Shown here: positions 52,711-63,924 of the stretch, piece by piece
How the letters are laid out: each line of letters begins with the position of its first letter
Position numbering within the stretch: position 1 is the stretch's first letter
Source of the DNA: Achatina immaculata
Lineage: Eukaryota > Mollusca > Gastropoda > Stylommatophora > Achatinidae
Direction: 5' to 3'
DNA length: 64,000 bases
Assembly: GCA_009760885.1 (NCBI GenBank)
Contig: CM019696.1
Coordinates: forward strand, 49,034,574 to 49,098,573
The notes under the pieces: generated by a model
Databases searched by the model: none
What the model was told of the DNA's origin: nothing
The model's input: only the letters and a program-made list of their open reading frames with translations
Position numbers and translations under genes: made by a program

Positions 52711-52914
52711 ATATGTTTTAGACTGCATAGAGTAAGGACTTTCTGGTTCGTTTTTGTTTGTGATGATATCAAACACGAGTACAAAATTAAAAATAAAAGA
52801 TCTCTCTCATGTAGTGGTAAATCTATACAGAGTTTATACTGTGCTTTATAGTGGCATGTATTTTTATACATTTACGTGTACAAATATTTATTTTATAATA
52901 TAAATATTTGTAGA

Positions 52915-52933
52915 TTATATATATATACATATA

Positions 52934-52992
<59 letters not shown>

Positions 52993-52993
52993 A
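52915..52993. repeat. (TA)n microsatellite
   Basis: TA dinucleotides with CA and G interruptions. It immediately precedes the 17-bp satellite. Confidence 0.95.
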
Positions 52994-52996
52994 AAG

Positions 52997-53578
52997 GGGC
53001 GTCCAGTAGGTTGGAGTGTCCAAACGGTTGGAATGTCCAAGAGGTTGGGGTGTCCAGGAGAATGAAGGAGGTTGGGGCGTTCAGGAGGTTGGGGTGTTCA
53101 GGAGGTTGGGGTGTTCAGGAGGTTGGGGTGTTCAGGAAGGTGGGGTGTTCAGAAGGTTGGAGTGTTCAGGAGGTTGGGGTGTTCAGGAGGTTGGGGTGTT
53201 CAGGAGGTTGGGGTGTTCAGGAGGTTGGGGTGTTCAGGAGGTTGGGGTGTTCAGGAGGTTGGGGTGTTCAGGGAGGTGAAGTCTTCAGGAGGTTGGAGTA
53301 TCCAGGAGGCTGATGGAAGTTGGGGTGTTCAGGAGGAGGTTGATGGAGGTTGTGGTGTCCAGGAAGTTGATGAGGTTGGGGTGTTCAGGAGGTTGGGATG
53401 TTCAGGATGGTGGGGTGTTCAGGAGGGTGGAGTGTTCAGGAGGTTGGAGTGTCCAGGAGGTTGGAATGTCCACGAGGTTGGGGTGTCCAGGAGGATAAAG
53501 GAGGTTGGGGTGTTCAAGAGGTTGGGGTGTTCAGTAGCTTGGGGTGTTCAGGAAGTTGGGGTGCTCAGGAGGGTGGGG
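52997..53578. repeat. 17-bp satellite, segment 1 (GTTCAGGAGGTTGGGGT type)
   Basis: About 33 units of 'gttcaggaggttggggt' with gtccagg and aagg variants. A 17-bp stop-free unit leaves all three plus frames open, giving ORFs of up to 171 codons with a 17-residue period that are not proteins. The right part (from about 53430) is repeated at 55728. Confidence 0.95.
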
Positions 53579-54410
53579 TACGTATAAACAAGTATATGCG
53601 ATTGTCATTTTGCGTGCATATAAGAAGGTACAGTTTACTTTCCCCCTATTACTGTCCTGCATGGATGCAACTGTGGAAGACATGGAACTGATGGCACAAC
53701 AGCCACGTAGCCTGCAACTTTCTGATGGGATCATGAAGAACTTTTTTCAGATTTTCTTTCACTGTCTCGCGGCTACCCTGAATACCAAAGTAGTTTGAGC
53801 AGTTGTCTATCAGGACCAAAGACTGCGGATCAATGACCTCCGAAAAGTACTCCAGTCAACTCACCTGTATAAGGTGATTAACCGAGTCTACCTGGAGAGG
53901 ATGAAGGAACCTGATCAGGTGTGATTCTGACCACATCACCGTCTAGTGCAGCAGTTCCCAACCTGTGGTCTGCGATTGCGTTATCGATTCTGTATTGTCT
54001 GACATGCATTGATTAAAACAGTTCAAGATGTATAACATTATAATATTACTTTTAAGATGGCAGTCTACATGTTATATTTAGTTGCAAAAGTGGTCCCTGT
54101 GTGTATACAGTTTGGGATCCACTGTACCAACAGATCGTGTAAAGAATGAGAGCACCTAACGCCATGTTTCCTACACGTTTCTGTGACAGTACACTAGACT
54201 ACATGTGAGTGTCTGGAACAGACTAAAGGTTGCATGATAGAGGTCGGAACATCAGACGGGCCTGCGTGCCCAGCTCTTGCCAAATAAAAGTCCTTTCATT
54301 CGTCAATCCATTCGTCAAAGGGAACTATATACGGTTTTCATCTTTCCACTCTTGATCTACGTCCCCTTGGAGAACTGCCTGCGCCACAATAGCCTGACAA
54401 AGATCGAGAG
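53579..54410 (+). other. Non-repetitive island, copy 1
   Basis: About 830 bp of ordinary sequence inside the satellite, repeated at 55850-56680 (offset 2269) with few differences. It has a short open stretch up to 53798 (MDATVEDMELMAQQPRSLQL, then SDGIMKNFFQIFFHCLAATL) and later an open stretch LRINDLRKVLQSTHLYKVIN near 53830-53920. These look protein-like, but I recognise no domain. They could be a dead gene or a transposon fragment. Confidence 0.6.
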
Positions 54411-54580
54411 TGGGGTGTCCAGTAGGGTGAGGTGTCCATTAGGGCGGGTTGTTCAGGATGGTGGAGTGTTCAAGAGGTTGGGATGGTCAGGAGTGTGGGG
54501 TGTTTAGGAGGTTTGGGTCATCAGGAGGTTGGGGTGGTCAGGAGGTTGGGGTGGTCAGGAGGTCGAAGTGTTCAGGAGGG
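54411..54580. repeat. 17-bp satellite, segment 2 (mixed units)
   Basis: Units such as 'ggtcaggaggttggggt' that form a transition to the next segment. Repeated at 56680-56855. Confidence 0.88.
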
Positions 54581-55505
54581 TGAGGTGTTAAGTAGAGTGA
54601 GGTGTTACGTAGGATGAGGTGTTAAAAGACTGAGGAGTTAAGTAGGATGAGGTGTTAATAGACTGAGGAGTTAAGTAGGATGAGGTGTTAAGTAGAGTGA
54701 GGTATTAAGTAGAGTGAGGTGTTAAGTAGAGTGAGGTATTAAGTAGGGTGAGGTGTTAAGTAGAGTGAGGTATTAAGTAGAGTGAGGTGTTACGTAGGAT
54801 GAGGTGTTAATAGACTGAGGAGTTAAGTAGGATGAGGTGTTAAGTAGAGTGAGGTGTTAAGTAGGATGAGGTGTTAAGTAGAGTGAGGTGTTAAGTAGAG
54901 TGAGGTATTAAGTAGAGTGAGGTGTTAAGTAGAGTGTGGTGTAAAATAGAGTGAGGTGATAAGTAGGATGAGGTGTTAATTAGAATGAGGTGTTAATTAG
55001 GATGAGGTGTTAATTAGGATGAGGTGTTAAGTAGAGTGAGGTGTTAAATAGGATGAAGTGTTAAGTAGAGTGAGGTGTTAAGTAGAGTGAGGTGTTAAGT
55101 AGAGTGAGGTGTTAAGTAAAGTGAGGTGTTAAATAGAGTGAGGTGTTAAGTAGAGTGAGGTGTTAAGTAGGATGAGGTGTTAAGTAGAGTGAGGTGTTAA
55201 GTAGGATGAGGTGTTAAGTAGAGTGAGGTGTTAAGTAGAGTGAGGTGTTAAGTAGAGTGAGGTGTTAAGTAGGATGAGGTGTTAAGTAGTGAGGTGTTAA
55301 GTAGAGTGAGGTGTTAAGTAGGATGAGTGTTAAGTAGAGTGAGGTGTTAAGTAGAGTGAGGTATTAAGTAGAGTGAGGTGTTAAGTAGAGTGAGGTGTTA
55401 AATAGAGTGAGGTGATAAGTAGGATGAGGTGTTAATTAGAATGAGGTGTTAAGTAGGATGAGGTGTTAATTAGGATGAGGTGTTAAGTAGAGTGAGGTGT
55501 TAAAT
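54581..55505. repeat. 17-bp satellite, segment 3 (GTTAAGTAGAGTGAGGT type)
   Basis: About 54 units of 'gttaagtagagtgaggt' and 'gttaagtaggatgaggt'. TAA in the unit closes the plus frames. Confidence 0.95.
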
Positions 55506-55849
55506 AGGATGGAGTGTTCAGGAGGGTGGGGTGTTCAGGAGGGTGGAGTGTTCAGGAATGTGGGGTGTTCAGGAGGGTGGAGTGTTCAGGAGGGTGGAGT
55601 GTTCAGGAGGGTGGGGTGTTCAGGAGGGTGGAGTGTTCAGGAGGGTGGAGTGTTCAGGAGGGTGGAGTGTTCAGGAGGGTGGAGTGTTCAGGAGGGTGGA
55701 GTGTTCAGGAGGGTGGGGTGTTCAGGAGGTTGGAGTGTCCAGGAGGTTGGAATGTCCACGAGGTTGGGGTGTCCAGGAGGATAAAGGAGGTTGGGGTGTT
55801 CAAGAGGTTGGGGTGTTCAGGAAGTTGGGGTGTTCAGGAGGGTGGGGTA
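55506..55849. repeat. 17-bp satellite, segment 4 (GTTCAGGAGGGTGGAGT type)
   Basis: About 20 units. From 55728 it duplicates 53440-53578 before the second island. Confidence 0.95.
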
Positions 55850-56680
55850 CATATAAACAAGTATATGCGAGGGTCATTTTGCGTGCATATAAGAAGGTAC
55901 AGTTTACTTTCCCCCTGTTACTGTCCTGCATGGATGCAACTGTGGAAGACATGGAACTGATGGCACAACAGCCAAGTAGCCTGCAACTTTCTGATGGGAT
56001 CATGAAGAACTTTTTTCAGATTTTCTTTCACTGTCTCGCGGCTACCCTGAATACCAAAGTAGTTTGAGCAGTCGTCTATCAGGACCAAAGACTGCGGATC
56101 AATGACCTCCGAAAAGTACTCCAGTCAGCTCACCTGTATAAGGTGATTAACCGAGTCTACCTGGAGAGGATGAAGGAACCTGATCAGGTGTGATTCTGAC
56201 CACATCACCGTCTAGTGCAGCAGTTCCCAACCTGTGGTCTGCGATTGCGTTATCGATTCTGTATTGTCTGACATGCATTGATTAAAACAGTTCAAGATGT
56301 ATAACATTATAATATTACTTTTAAGATGGCAGTCTACATGTTATATTTAGTTGCAAAAGTGGTCCCTGGGTGTATACAGTTTGGGATCCACTGTACCAAC
56401 AGATCGTGTAAAGAATGAGAGCACCTAACGCCATGTTTCCTACACGTTTCTGTGACAGTACATTAGACTACATGTGAGTGTCTGGAACAGACTAAAGGTT
56501 GCATGATAGAGGGCGGAACATCAGACGGGCCTGCGTGCCCAGCTCTTGTCAAATAAAAGTCCTTTCATTCGTAAATCCATTCGTCAAAGGGAACTATAGA
56601 CGGTTTTCACCTTTCCACTCTTGATCTACGTCCCATTGGAGAACTGCCTGTGCCACAATAGACTGACAAAGATCGAGAGT
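55850..56680 (+). other. Non-repetitive island, copy 2
   Basis: Near-identical to 53579-54410. The same short open stretch (MDATVEDMELMAQQPSSLQL) is present, with one residue changed (R to S). Confidence 0.6.
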
Positions 56681-59530
56681 GGGGTGTCCAGTAGGGTGAG
56701 GTGTCCAGTAGGGCGGGTTGTTCAGGAGGGTGGAGTGTTCAAGAGATTGGGATGGTCAGGACTGTGGGGTGTTTAGGAGGTTTGGGTCATCAGGAGGTTG
56801 GGGTGGTCAGGAGGTTGGGGTGGTAAGGAGGTTGGAGTGTTCAGGAGGGTGAGGGGTTAAGTAGAGTGAGGTATTAAGTAGGGTGAGGTGTTACGTAGGA
56901 TGAGGTGTTAAAAGACTGAGGAGTTAAGTAGGATGAGGTGTTAAGTAGAGTGAGGTGTTAAGTAGAGTGAGGTGTTAAGTAGAGTGAGGTGTTAAGTAGG
57001 ATGAGGTGTTAAGTAGAGTGAGGTGTTAAGTAGGATGAGGTGTTAAGTAGAGTGAGGTGTTAAGTAGGATGAGGTGTTAAGTAGAGTGAGGTGTTAAGTA
57101 GGATGAGGTATTAAGTAGAGTGAGGTGTTAAGTAGGATGAGGTGTTAAGTAGAGTGAGGTGTTAAGTAGGATGAGGTGTTAAGTAGTGTGAGATGTTAAG
57201 TAGGATGAGGTGTTAAGTAGTGTGAGGTGTTAAGTAGGGTGAGGTGTTAAGTAGGGTGAGGTGTTAAGTAGAGTGAGGTGTTAAGTAGAGTGAGGTGTTA
57301 AGTAGGATGAGGTGTTAAGTAGACAAAGGTGTTAAGTAGTGTGAGGTGTTAAGTAGAGTGAGGTGTTAAGTAGAGTGAGGTGTTAAGTAGAATGAGGTGT
57401 TAAGTAGACTTAGGTGTTAAGTAGAGTGAGGTGCTATGTAGGATGAGGTGTTAAATAGAGTGAGGTGTTAAGTAGGATGAGGTGTTAAGTAGAGTGAGTT
57501 GTTAAGTAGAGTGAAGTGTTAAGTAGGATGAGGTGTTAAGTAGAGTGAGGTGTTAAATATGGTGAGGTGTTAAATAGGGTGAGGTGTTAAGTAGAGTGAG
57601 GTGTTAAATAGGGTGAGGTGTTAAGTAGAGTGAGGTGTTAAGTTGGATGAGGTGTTAAGTAGAGTGAGGTGTTAAATAGGGTGAGGTGTTAAGTAGAGTG
57701 AGGTGTTAAGTAGGATGAGGTATTAAGTAGAGTGAGGTGTTAAATAGGGTGAAGTGTTAAGTAGAGTGAGGTGTTAAGTAGGATGAAGTGTTAAGTAGAT
57801 TGAGGTGTTAAGTAGGATGAGGTGTTAAGTAGAGTGAGGTGTTAAGTAGAGTGAGGTGTTAAGTACGATGAGGTGTTAGGTAAAGTGAGGTGTTAAATAG
57901 GGTGAAATGTTAAGTAGGATGAGGTGTTAAGTAGAGTGAGGTGTTAAATAGGGTTATGTGTTAAGTAGAGTGAGGTGTTAAGTAGAGTGAGGTGTTAAAT
58001 ATGGTGAGGTGTTAAGTAGAGTGAGGTGTTAAGTAGAGTGAGGTGTTAAACAGGGTGATGTGTTAAGTAGAGTGAGGTGTTAAATAGGGTGAGGTGTTAA
58101 GTAGAGTGAGGTGTTAAACAGGGTGAGGTGTTAAGTAGAATTAGGTGTTAAATAGGGTGATGTGTTAAGTAGAGTGAGGTGTTAAATAGGGTGAGGTGTT
58201 AAGTAAAGTGAAGTGTGAAGTAGATTGAGGTGTTAAGTAGGATGATGTGTTAATTAAGATGATGTGGTAATTAGGTTTTTGTGTTAAGTGTGATGAGGTG
58301 TTAAGTAGGATGATGTGTTAAGTAGGATGATGTATTAAGTAGAGTGAGGTGTTAAGTAGGATGAGGTGTTATAGATTGAGGTGTTAAGTAGGGTGAGGTG
58401 TTAAGTAGAGTGAGGTGTTAAATAGGGTGAGGTGTTAAGTAGAGTGAGGTGTTAAGTTGGATGAGGTGTTAAGTAGAGTGAGGTGTTAAATAGGGTGAGG
58501 TGTTAAGTAGAGTGAGGTGTTAAGTAGGATGAGGTATTAAGTAGAGTGAGGTGTTAAATAGGGTGAAGTGTTAAGTAGAGTGAGGTGTTAAGTAGGATGA
58601 AGTGTTAAGTAGGATGAGTGTTAAGTAGATTGAGGTGTTAAGTAGGATGAGGTGTTAAGTAGAGTGAGGTGTTAAGTAGAGTGAGGTGTTAAGTACGATG
58701 AGGTGTTAGGTAAAGTGAGGTGTTAAATAGGGTGAAATGTTAAGTAGGATGAGGTGTTAAGTAGAGTGAGGTGTTAAATAGGGTGAGGTGTTAAGTAGTG
58801 TGAGGTTTTAAGTAGTATGAGGTGTTAAGTAGGTGAGGTGTTAAATATGGTGAGGTGTTAAGTAGAGTGAGGTGTTAAGTAGAGTGAGGTGTTAAACAGG
58901 GTGATGTGTTAAGTAGAGTGAGGTGTTAAATAGGGTGAGGTGTTAAGTAGAGTGAGGTGTTAAACAGGGTGAGGTGTTAAGTAGAATTAGGTGTTAAATA
59001 GGGTGATGTGTTAAGTAGAGTGAGGTGTTAAATAGGGTGAGGTGTTAAGTAAAGTGAAGTGTGAAGTAGATTGAGGTGTTAAGTAGGATGATGTGTTAAT
59101 TAAGATGATGTGGTAATTAGGTTTTTGTGTTAAGTGTGATGAGGTGTTAAGTAGGATGATGTGTTAAGTAGGATGATGTATTAAGTAGAGTGAGGTGTTA
59201 AGTAGGATGAGGTGTTAAGTAGATTGAGGTGTTAAGTAGGATGATGTGTTAAGTAGAATCAGGTGTTAAGTAGGATGATGTGTTAAGTAGAGTGAGGTGT
59301 TAAGTAGGATGATGTGTTAAGTAGAGTGAGGTGTTAAGTAGGATGATCTGTTAAGTAGAGTGAGGTGTTAAGTAGGATGATGTGTTAAGTAGAGTGAGGT
59401 GTTAAGTAGAGTGAGGTGTTAAGTAGAGTGAGGTGTTAAGTAGAGTGAGGTGTTAAGTAGGATGATGTGTTAAGTAGGATGAGGTGTTAAATAGAGTGAG
59501 GTGTTAAGTAGTGTGAGGTGTTAAGTATGG
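56681..59530. repeat. 17-bp satellite, segment 5 (GTTAAGTAGAGTGAGGT type, long)
   Basis: About 165 units. A stretch of roughly 0.83 kb is repeated within it: unusual units such as 'gtggtaattaggtttttgtg' occur near 58265 and 59110, and 'aagttggatgaggtg' near 57640 and 58454. Confidence 0.95.
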
Positions 59531-60335
59531 TGGGATGTCCAGTAGTGTTGGGTGTTCAGGATGTTGTGATGTCCAGTAGGGTGGTGTGTTCAGGATGTTG
59601 TGATGTCCAGTAAGGTGATGATTTCAGGAGTGTTGGGTGTTCAGGATGGTAGAGTATTCAATATCGTGGGGTGTTCAGGAGTGTGGGGTGTTAAGGAGTG
59701 TGGGGTCTTCAGGATGGTAGAGTGTTCAGGTGTGTGGGGTGTTAAGGAGTGTGGGGTGTTCAGGAGGGTAGAGTGTGCAGGAGTGTGGGGTGTTAAGGAG
59801 TGTGGGGTGTTAAGGAGTGTGGGGTGTTAAGTAGTGTGGGGTGTTCAGGAGTGTGGGGTGTTAAGGAGTGTGGGGTGTTAAGGAGTGTGGGGTGTTAAGG
59901 AGTGTGGGGTGTTAAGGAGTGTGGGGTGTTACGAGTGTGGGCTGTTAAGGAGTGTGGGGTTTTAAGGAATGTGGGGTGTTAAGGAGTGTGGGGTGTTAAG
60001 GAGTGTGGGGTGTTCAGGAGTGTGGGGTGTTAAGGAGTGTGGGGTGTTCAGGAGTGTAGAGTGTTCAGGAGTGTGAGGTGTTCAGGAGGGTAGAGTGTTC
60101 AGGAGTGTGGGGTGTTCAGGAGTGTGGGGTGTTAAGGAGTGTGGGGTGTTAAGTAGTGTGGGGTGTTACGAGTGTGGGGTGTTAAGGAGTGTGGGGTGTT
60201 ACGAGTGTGGGGTGTTAAGGAGTGTGGGGTGTTCAGGAGTGTGGGGTGTTAAGGAGTGTGTGGTGTTAAGGAGTGTGGGGTGTTAAGGAAGGTGGAGTGT
60301 TCAGTAGTGTGGGATGTTCAGGAAGGTGTGGTATT
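59531..60335. repeat. 17-bp satellite, segment 6 (GTTAAGGAGTGTGGGGT type)
   Basis: About 47 units, including occasional 14-15 bp deletion units ('gttacgagtgtgggg'). Confidence 0.95.
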
Positions 60336-61320
60336 CAGGAGGTAGGGATGTCCAGTTGGCTGGTGTGTTCAGGAGGTAGGGATGTCCAGTAGGGTGGTGT
60401 GTTCAGGAAGTAGGGATGTCCAGTAGGGTGGGATGTTCAGGAGGTAGGGATGTCCAGTAGGGTTGAGTGTTCAGGAGGTAGGGATGTCAAGTAGGGTGGG
60501 GTGTTCAGGAGGTAGGGATGTCCATCAGGGTGGTATGTTCAGGAGGTAGGGATGTCCTGTAGGGTGGTGTATTCAGGAGGTAGGGATGTCCAGTAGGGTG
60601 GTGTGTTCAGGAGGTAGGGATGTCCAGTAGGGTGGTGTGTTCAGGAGGTAGGGATGTCCAGTTGGTTGGTGTGTTCAAGAGGTAGGGATGTCCTGTAGGG
60701 TGGTGTGTTCAGGAGGTAGGGATGTCCAGTTTTGTGGTATGTTCAGGAGGTAGGGATGTCCTGTAGGGTGGTGTGTTCAGGAGGTAGGGATGTCCAGTAG
60801 GGTGGTGTGTTCAGGAGGTAGTGATGTCCAGTAGGATGGTGTGTTCAGGATGTAGGGAAGTCCAGTAGGGTGGTGTGTTCATTAGGTAGGGATGTCCAGT
60901 AGGGTGGTGTATTCAGGAGGTAGGGATGTCCAGTAGAGTGGTTTGTTCAGGAGGTAGGGATGTCCAGTAGAGTGGTTTGTTCAGGAGGTAGGGATGTCCA
61001 GTAGGGTGGTGTATTCAGGAGGTAGGGATGTCCAGTAGAGTGGTTTGTTCAGGAGGTAGGGATGTCCAGTAGGGTGGTGTGTTCAGGAGGTAGGGATGTC
61101 CAGTAGGGTGGTGTGTTCAGGAGGTAGGGATGTCCAGTAGGGTGGTGTGTTCAGGAGGTAGGGATGTCCAGTAGGGTTGGGTGTTCAGGAGGTAGGGATG
61201 TCCAGTTGGGTGGTGTGTTCAGGAGGTAGGGATGTCCAGTAGGATGGTGTATTCAGGAGGTAGAGATGTCCAGTAGGGTTTGGTGTTCAGGAGGTAGGGA
61301 TGTCCAGTTGGGTGGTGTGT
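60336..61320. repeat. 17-bp satellite, segment 7: 34-bp dimers
   Basis: About 29 copies of the dimer 'gttcaggaggtagggat' + 'gtccagtagggtggtgt', with the two 17-mers strictly alternating. Confidence 0.95.
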
Positions 61321-61590
61321 TCAGGATCGTGCCGTATCCAGGAAGGTGGAGTGTTCAGGAGGTATTGATGTCCAGTTGGGTGGTGTGTTCAGGATCGTGC
61401 CGTATCCAGGAAGGTGGAGTGTTCAGGAGGTAGGGATGTCCAGTTGGGTGGTGTGTTCAGGATCGTGCCGTATCCAGGAAGGTGGAGTGTTCAGGAGGTA
61501 GGGATGTCCAGTTGGGTGGTGTGTTCAGGATCGTGCCGTATCCAGGAAGGTGGAGTGTTCAGGAGGTATTGATGTCCAGTTGGGTGGTGT
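61308..61590. repeat. 17-bp satellite, segment 8: 68-bp tetramers
   Basis: Four copies of a 68-bp unit made of four different 17-mers: a 'gtccagttgggtggtgt' type, 'gttcaggatcgtgccgt', 'atccaggaaggtggagt' and 'gttcaggaggtagggat'. Confidence 0.93.
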
Positions 61591-62990
61591 GTTCAGGAGG
61601 GTTGTGTACCCTAGAGGGTGTGGTCTTCAGGAGGGTGCCGTGTCCAGGAGGGTGGAGTGTTCAGGAGGGTGGTGTGCCCTAGAGGGTGGAGTCTTCAGGA
61701 GGGTGCCGTGTCCAGGAGGGTGGGGTGTTTAGGAGGTTTGGTGTCCCGGAATGTGAAGTGTTCATGAGGGTGTGGTATTCAGTAGAGTTTGGTGTTCAAG
61801 ATGGTGGTGTGTCTAGGAGAGTGATGTTTTCAGTAAGGCGGGGTGTTCAGGACGGTGAAGTTTTCAAAAGGGTGTAGTGTCCAGGAGGTCGGAGTGTACG
61901 GAATGTGTTCTGTCCAGGAGTTTGCAGAGTCCATGAGGGTCTAGTGTCCAGGTAGGTGAGATACCCGTGAGGTTAAAGTGTCTAGAAAGATGGGATATCC
62001 ACGATGTTGTGGTGTCCAGGAGGTTGGGGTGTTCGTGAAGTTGTGTCCAGAAGGTTGGAGTGTCCAGGAGAGTGGTATGTCCAGGAGGGTCGGGTGTCCA
62101 GAAGGATGAGGTGTCCAGGAGGTTGGAGTGTCCAGGCGGTTCCGGTGTTCAGGAAGGTGGGGTGTCCAGGAGGTTGGAGTACCCAGGAGAGTGGTATGTC
62201 CAGTAGGGACGGGTGTCCAGAAGGATGAGGTGTCCAGGAGGTTGGAGTGTCCAGGAGTTTGGTGTGTCCAGGAGGTTAAAGTGGCCAGGAGGGTGGGTTG
62301 TCCAGTAGGTTGGAGTGTCAATTAAGGTCAGCTGTCCAGGAGGTTAGAGTGTCCAGGAGATTTGAGTGTTCAGGAGGTTCCAGTGACCAGGATGGTGGGG
62401 TGTCCAGTAGGTTGGAGTGTGCAGGAGGTTGGGGTGTCCAGGAGGTTGGAGTGTCCAGGAGGTTGGGGTGTCCAGGAAGTTGGGGTGTCCAGGAGGTTGG
62501 AGTGTCCAGGAGGTTGAGGTGTCCAGGAGGTTGGGGTGTCCAGGAGGTTGGAGTGTCAGGAAGTTGGAGTGTGCAGGAGGTTGGGGTGTCCAGGAAGGTG
62601 GGGAGTCTAGGAAGTTGGAGTGTCAGGAGGTTGGAGTGTCCAGGAGGTTGGGGTGTCCAGGAGGTTGGGGTGTCCAGGAGGTTGGAGTGTTCAGGAGGTT
62701 GGAGTGTCCAGGAGGTTGGGGTGTCCAGGAAGGTGGGAAGTCCAGGAGGTTGGAGTGTCCAGGAGGTTGGGGTGTACAGGAGGTTGGAGTGTCCAGGAGG
62801 TTGGAGTGTCCAGGAGGTTGGGATGTCCAAGAGGTTGGAGTGTCAGGAGGTTGGAGTGTCCAGGAGGTTGGGGTGTCCAGGCGGTTTTAGTGTCCAGGAA
62901 GGTGGGGAGTCCAGGAGGTTGGATTGTTCAGGAGGTTGAGGTGTTCAAATGGTGGGGTATCTAAAAAGGTGAGCTGTCCAGGAGGTTTGA
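61591..62990. repeat. 17-bp satellite, segment 9 (GTCCAGGAGGTTGGAGT type)
   Basis: About 80 units, irregular at the left and homogeneous from about 62410. Open frames on both strands (up to 213 codons) are artefacts. Confidence 0.95.
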
Positions 62991-62999
62991 GTGTCTAGG

Positions 63000-63280
63000 A
63001 GGTAGAGGTGGCACAGGTAGTGGTAGTGCAGTAGACACTACTGCTCCTTCTACTGCTGCTACTCTACTACACAATGAACTTCGAACTGGCCGTTCACATC
63101 TCCCCCCCCCCCCACATCTATCCACTTTTTCCTTGTTCATCCTCTCACCCTATATCCAGAGGTTTTCGAGTTGTATGCACCTGCCTCTGGTTGTTCTGGT
63201 TTTTCAACCAGAATTAAAATGGCTTAAATTTTTTGGTGAAGAAACAAAAGCATATTAGGGGAGGGAGCATATTATGAGGG
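63000..63280. other. No gene; hairpin and C-run
   Basis: A short inverted repeat (CAGTAG...CTACTG) near 63022-63037, triplet-like 'actgctg' sequence, and a C12 run near 63102. Nothing coding. Confidence 0.45.
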
Positions 63281-63284
63281 AAAT

Positions 63285-63492
63285 AGTACCATATTTCTGA
63301 AAAATCGAGAATAAAAACACATTTCTGAAAAGTCGGGAATACAGGCATATTTCTGAAAAGTCGGAATTAGTGGCATATTTCTGAAAAGTCGGGAATAAAG
63401 GCACATTTCTGAAAAGTCGGGAATAAAAGCATAGTTCTGAAAAGTCGGAATTAGTGGCATATTTCTGAAAAGTCGGGAATAAAGGCACATTT
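63285..63492. repeat. 28-bp minisatellite, about 7.5 units
   Basis: Unit core 'catttctgaaaagtcgggaa' plus 'taaaggca', with a 'aattagtggcat' variant. Confidence 0.93.
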
Positions 63493-63655
63493 CTCACGTA
63501 TCGTGGAGAATGGAATATAGAACTTTATACAATGTTTCGACAGAAACACGCTTCTACCTGCTCATAAATCTACGGAAATCCACCCGATTTTTTTTTTTTG
63601 TTGTTTTTTTTTTGTTTTTTGTTTTCTTCTAAGACAAACTGAACAAGAAAAGAAA

Positions 63656-63924
63656 AGACAACTGTAAGCCAAGATTTAGACCAACTTATTCATGATAATT
63701 TCAATATCTCAAGAAAGGAAAGAGAGAATACCACAACTGACAAACATGTGAAAATACTCATCTGCAAATTAATTCTCAAAATGATACTCCAAGCTATAGA
63801 AGCATGGGCCATCACTGATCCACAATGCGATGTTGCTGAATTTTGCTTCGGTAAATTAAAAAGAATCTGATTTGTCAACATCTGTTCATTATTAAACATT
63901 TTCCATCATCTACACAGAGAATAA
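63656..63924. repeat. Interspersed repeat family X, copy 3
   Basis: Homologous to 26815-27060 and 35920-36150, and followed by 'cacagagaataatgtac' as at 36855. A T-rich run (63589-63625) lies just before it. Confidence 0.75.

Noticed and set aside
53011..62964. Gly/Trp/Val/Arg-rich repeat proteins in several frames
   Set aside because: A stop-free 17-bp unit opens all three frames at once, so none is evidence of coding.
52997..62990. Telomere (TTGGGG-like strand)
   Set aside because: The period is 17 bp, the units are diverse and the array lies between ordinary sequences, so it is an interstitial satellite.
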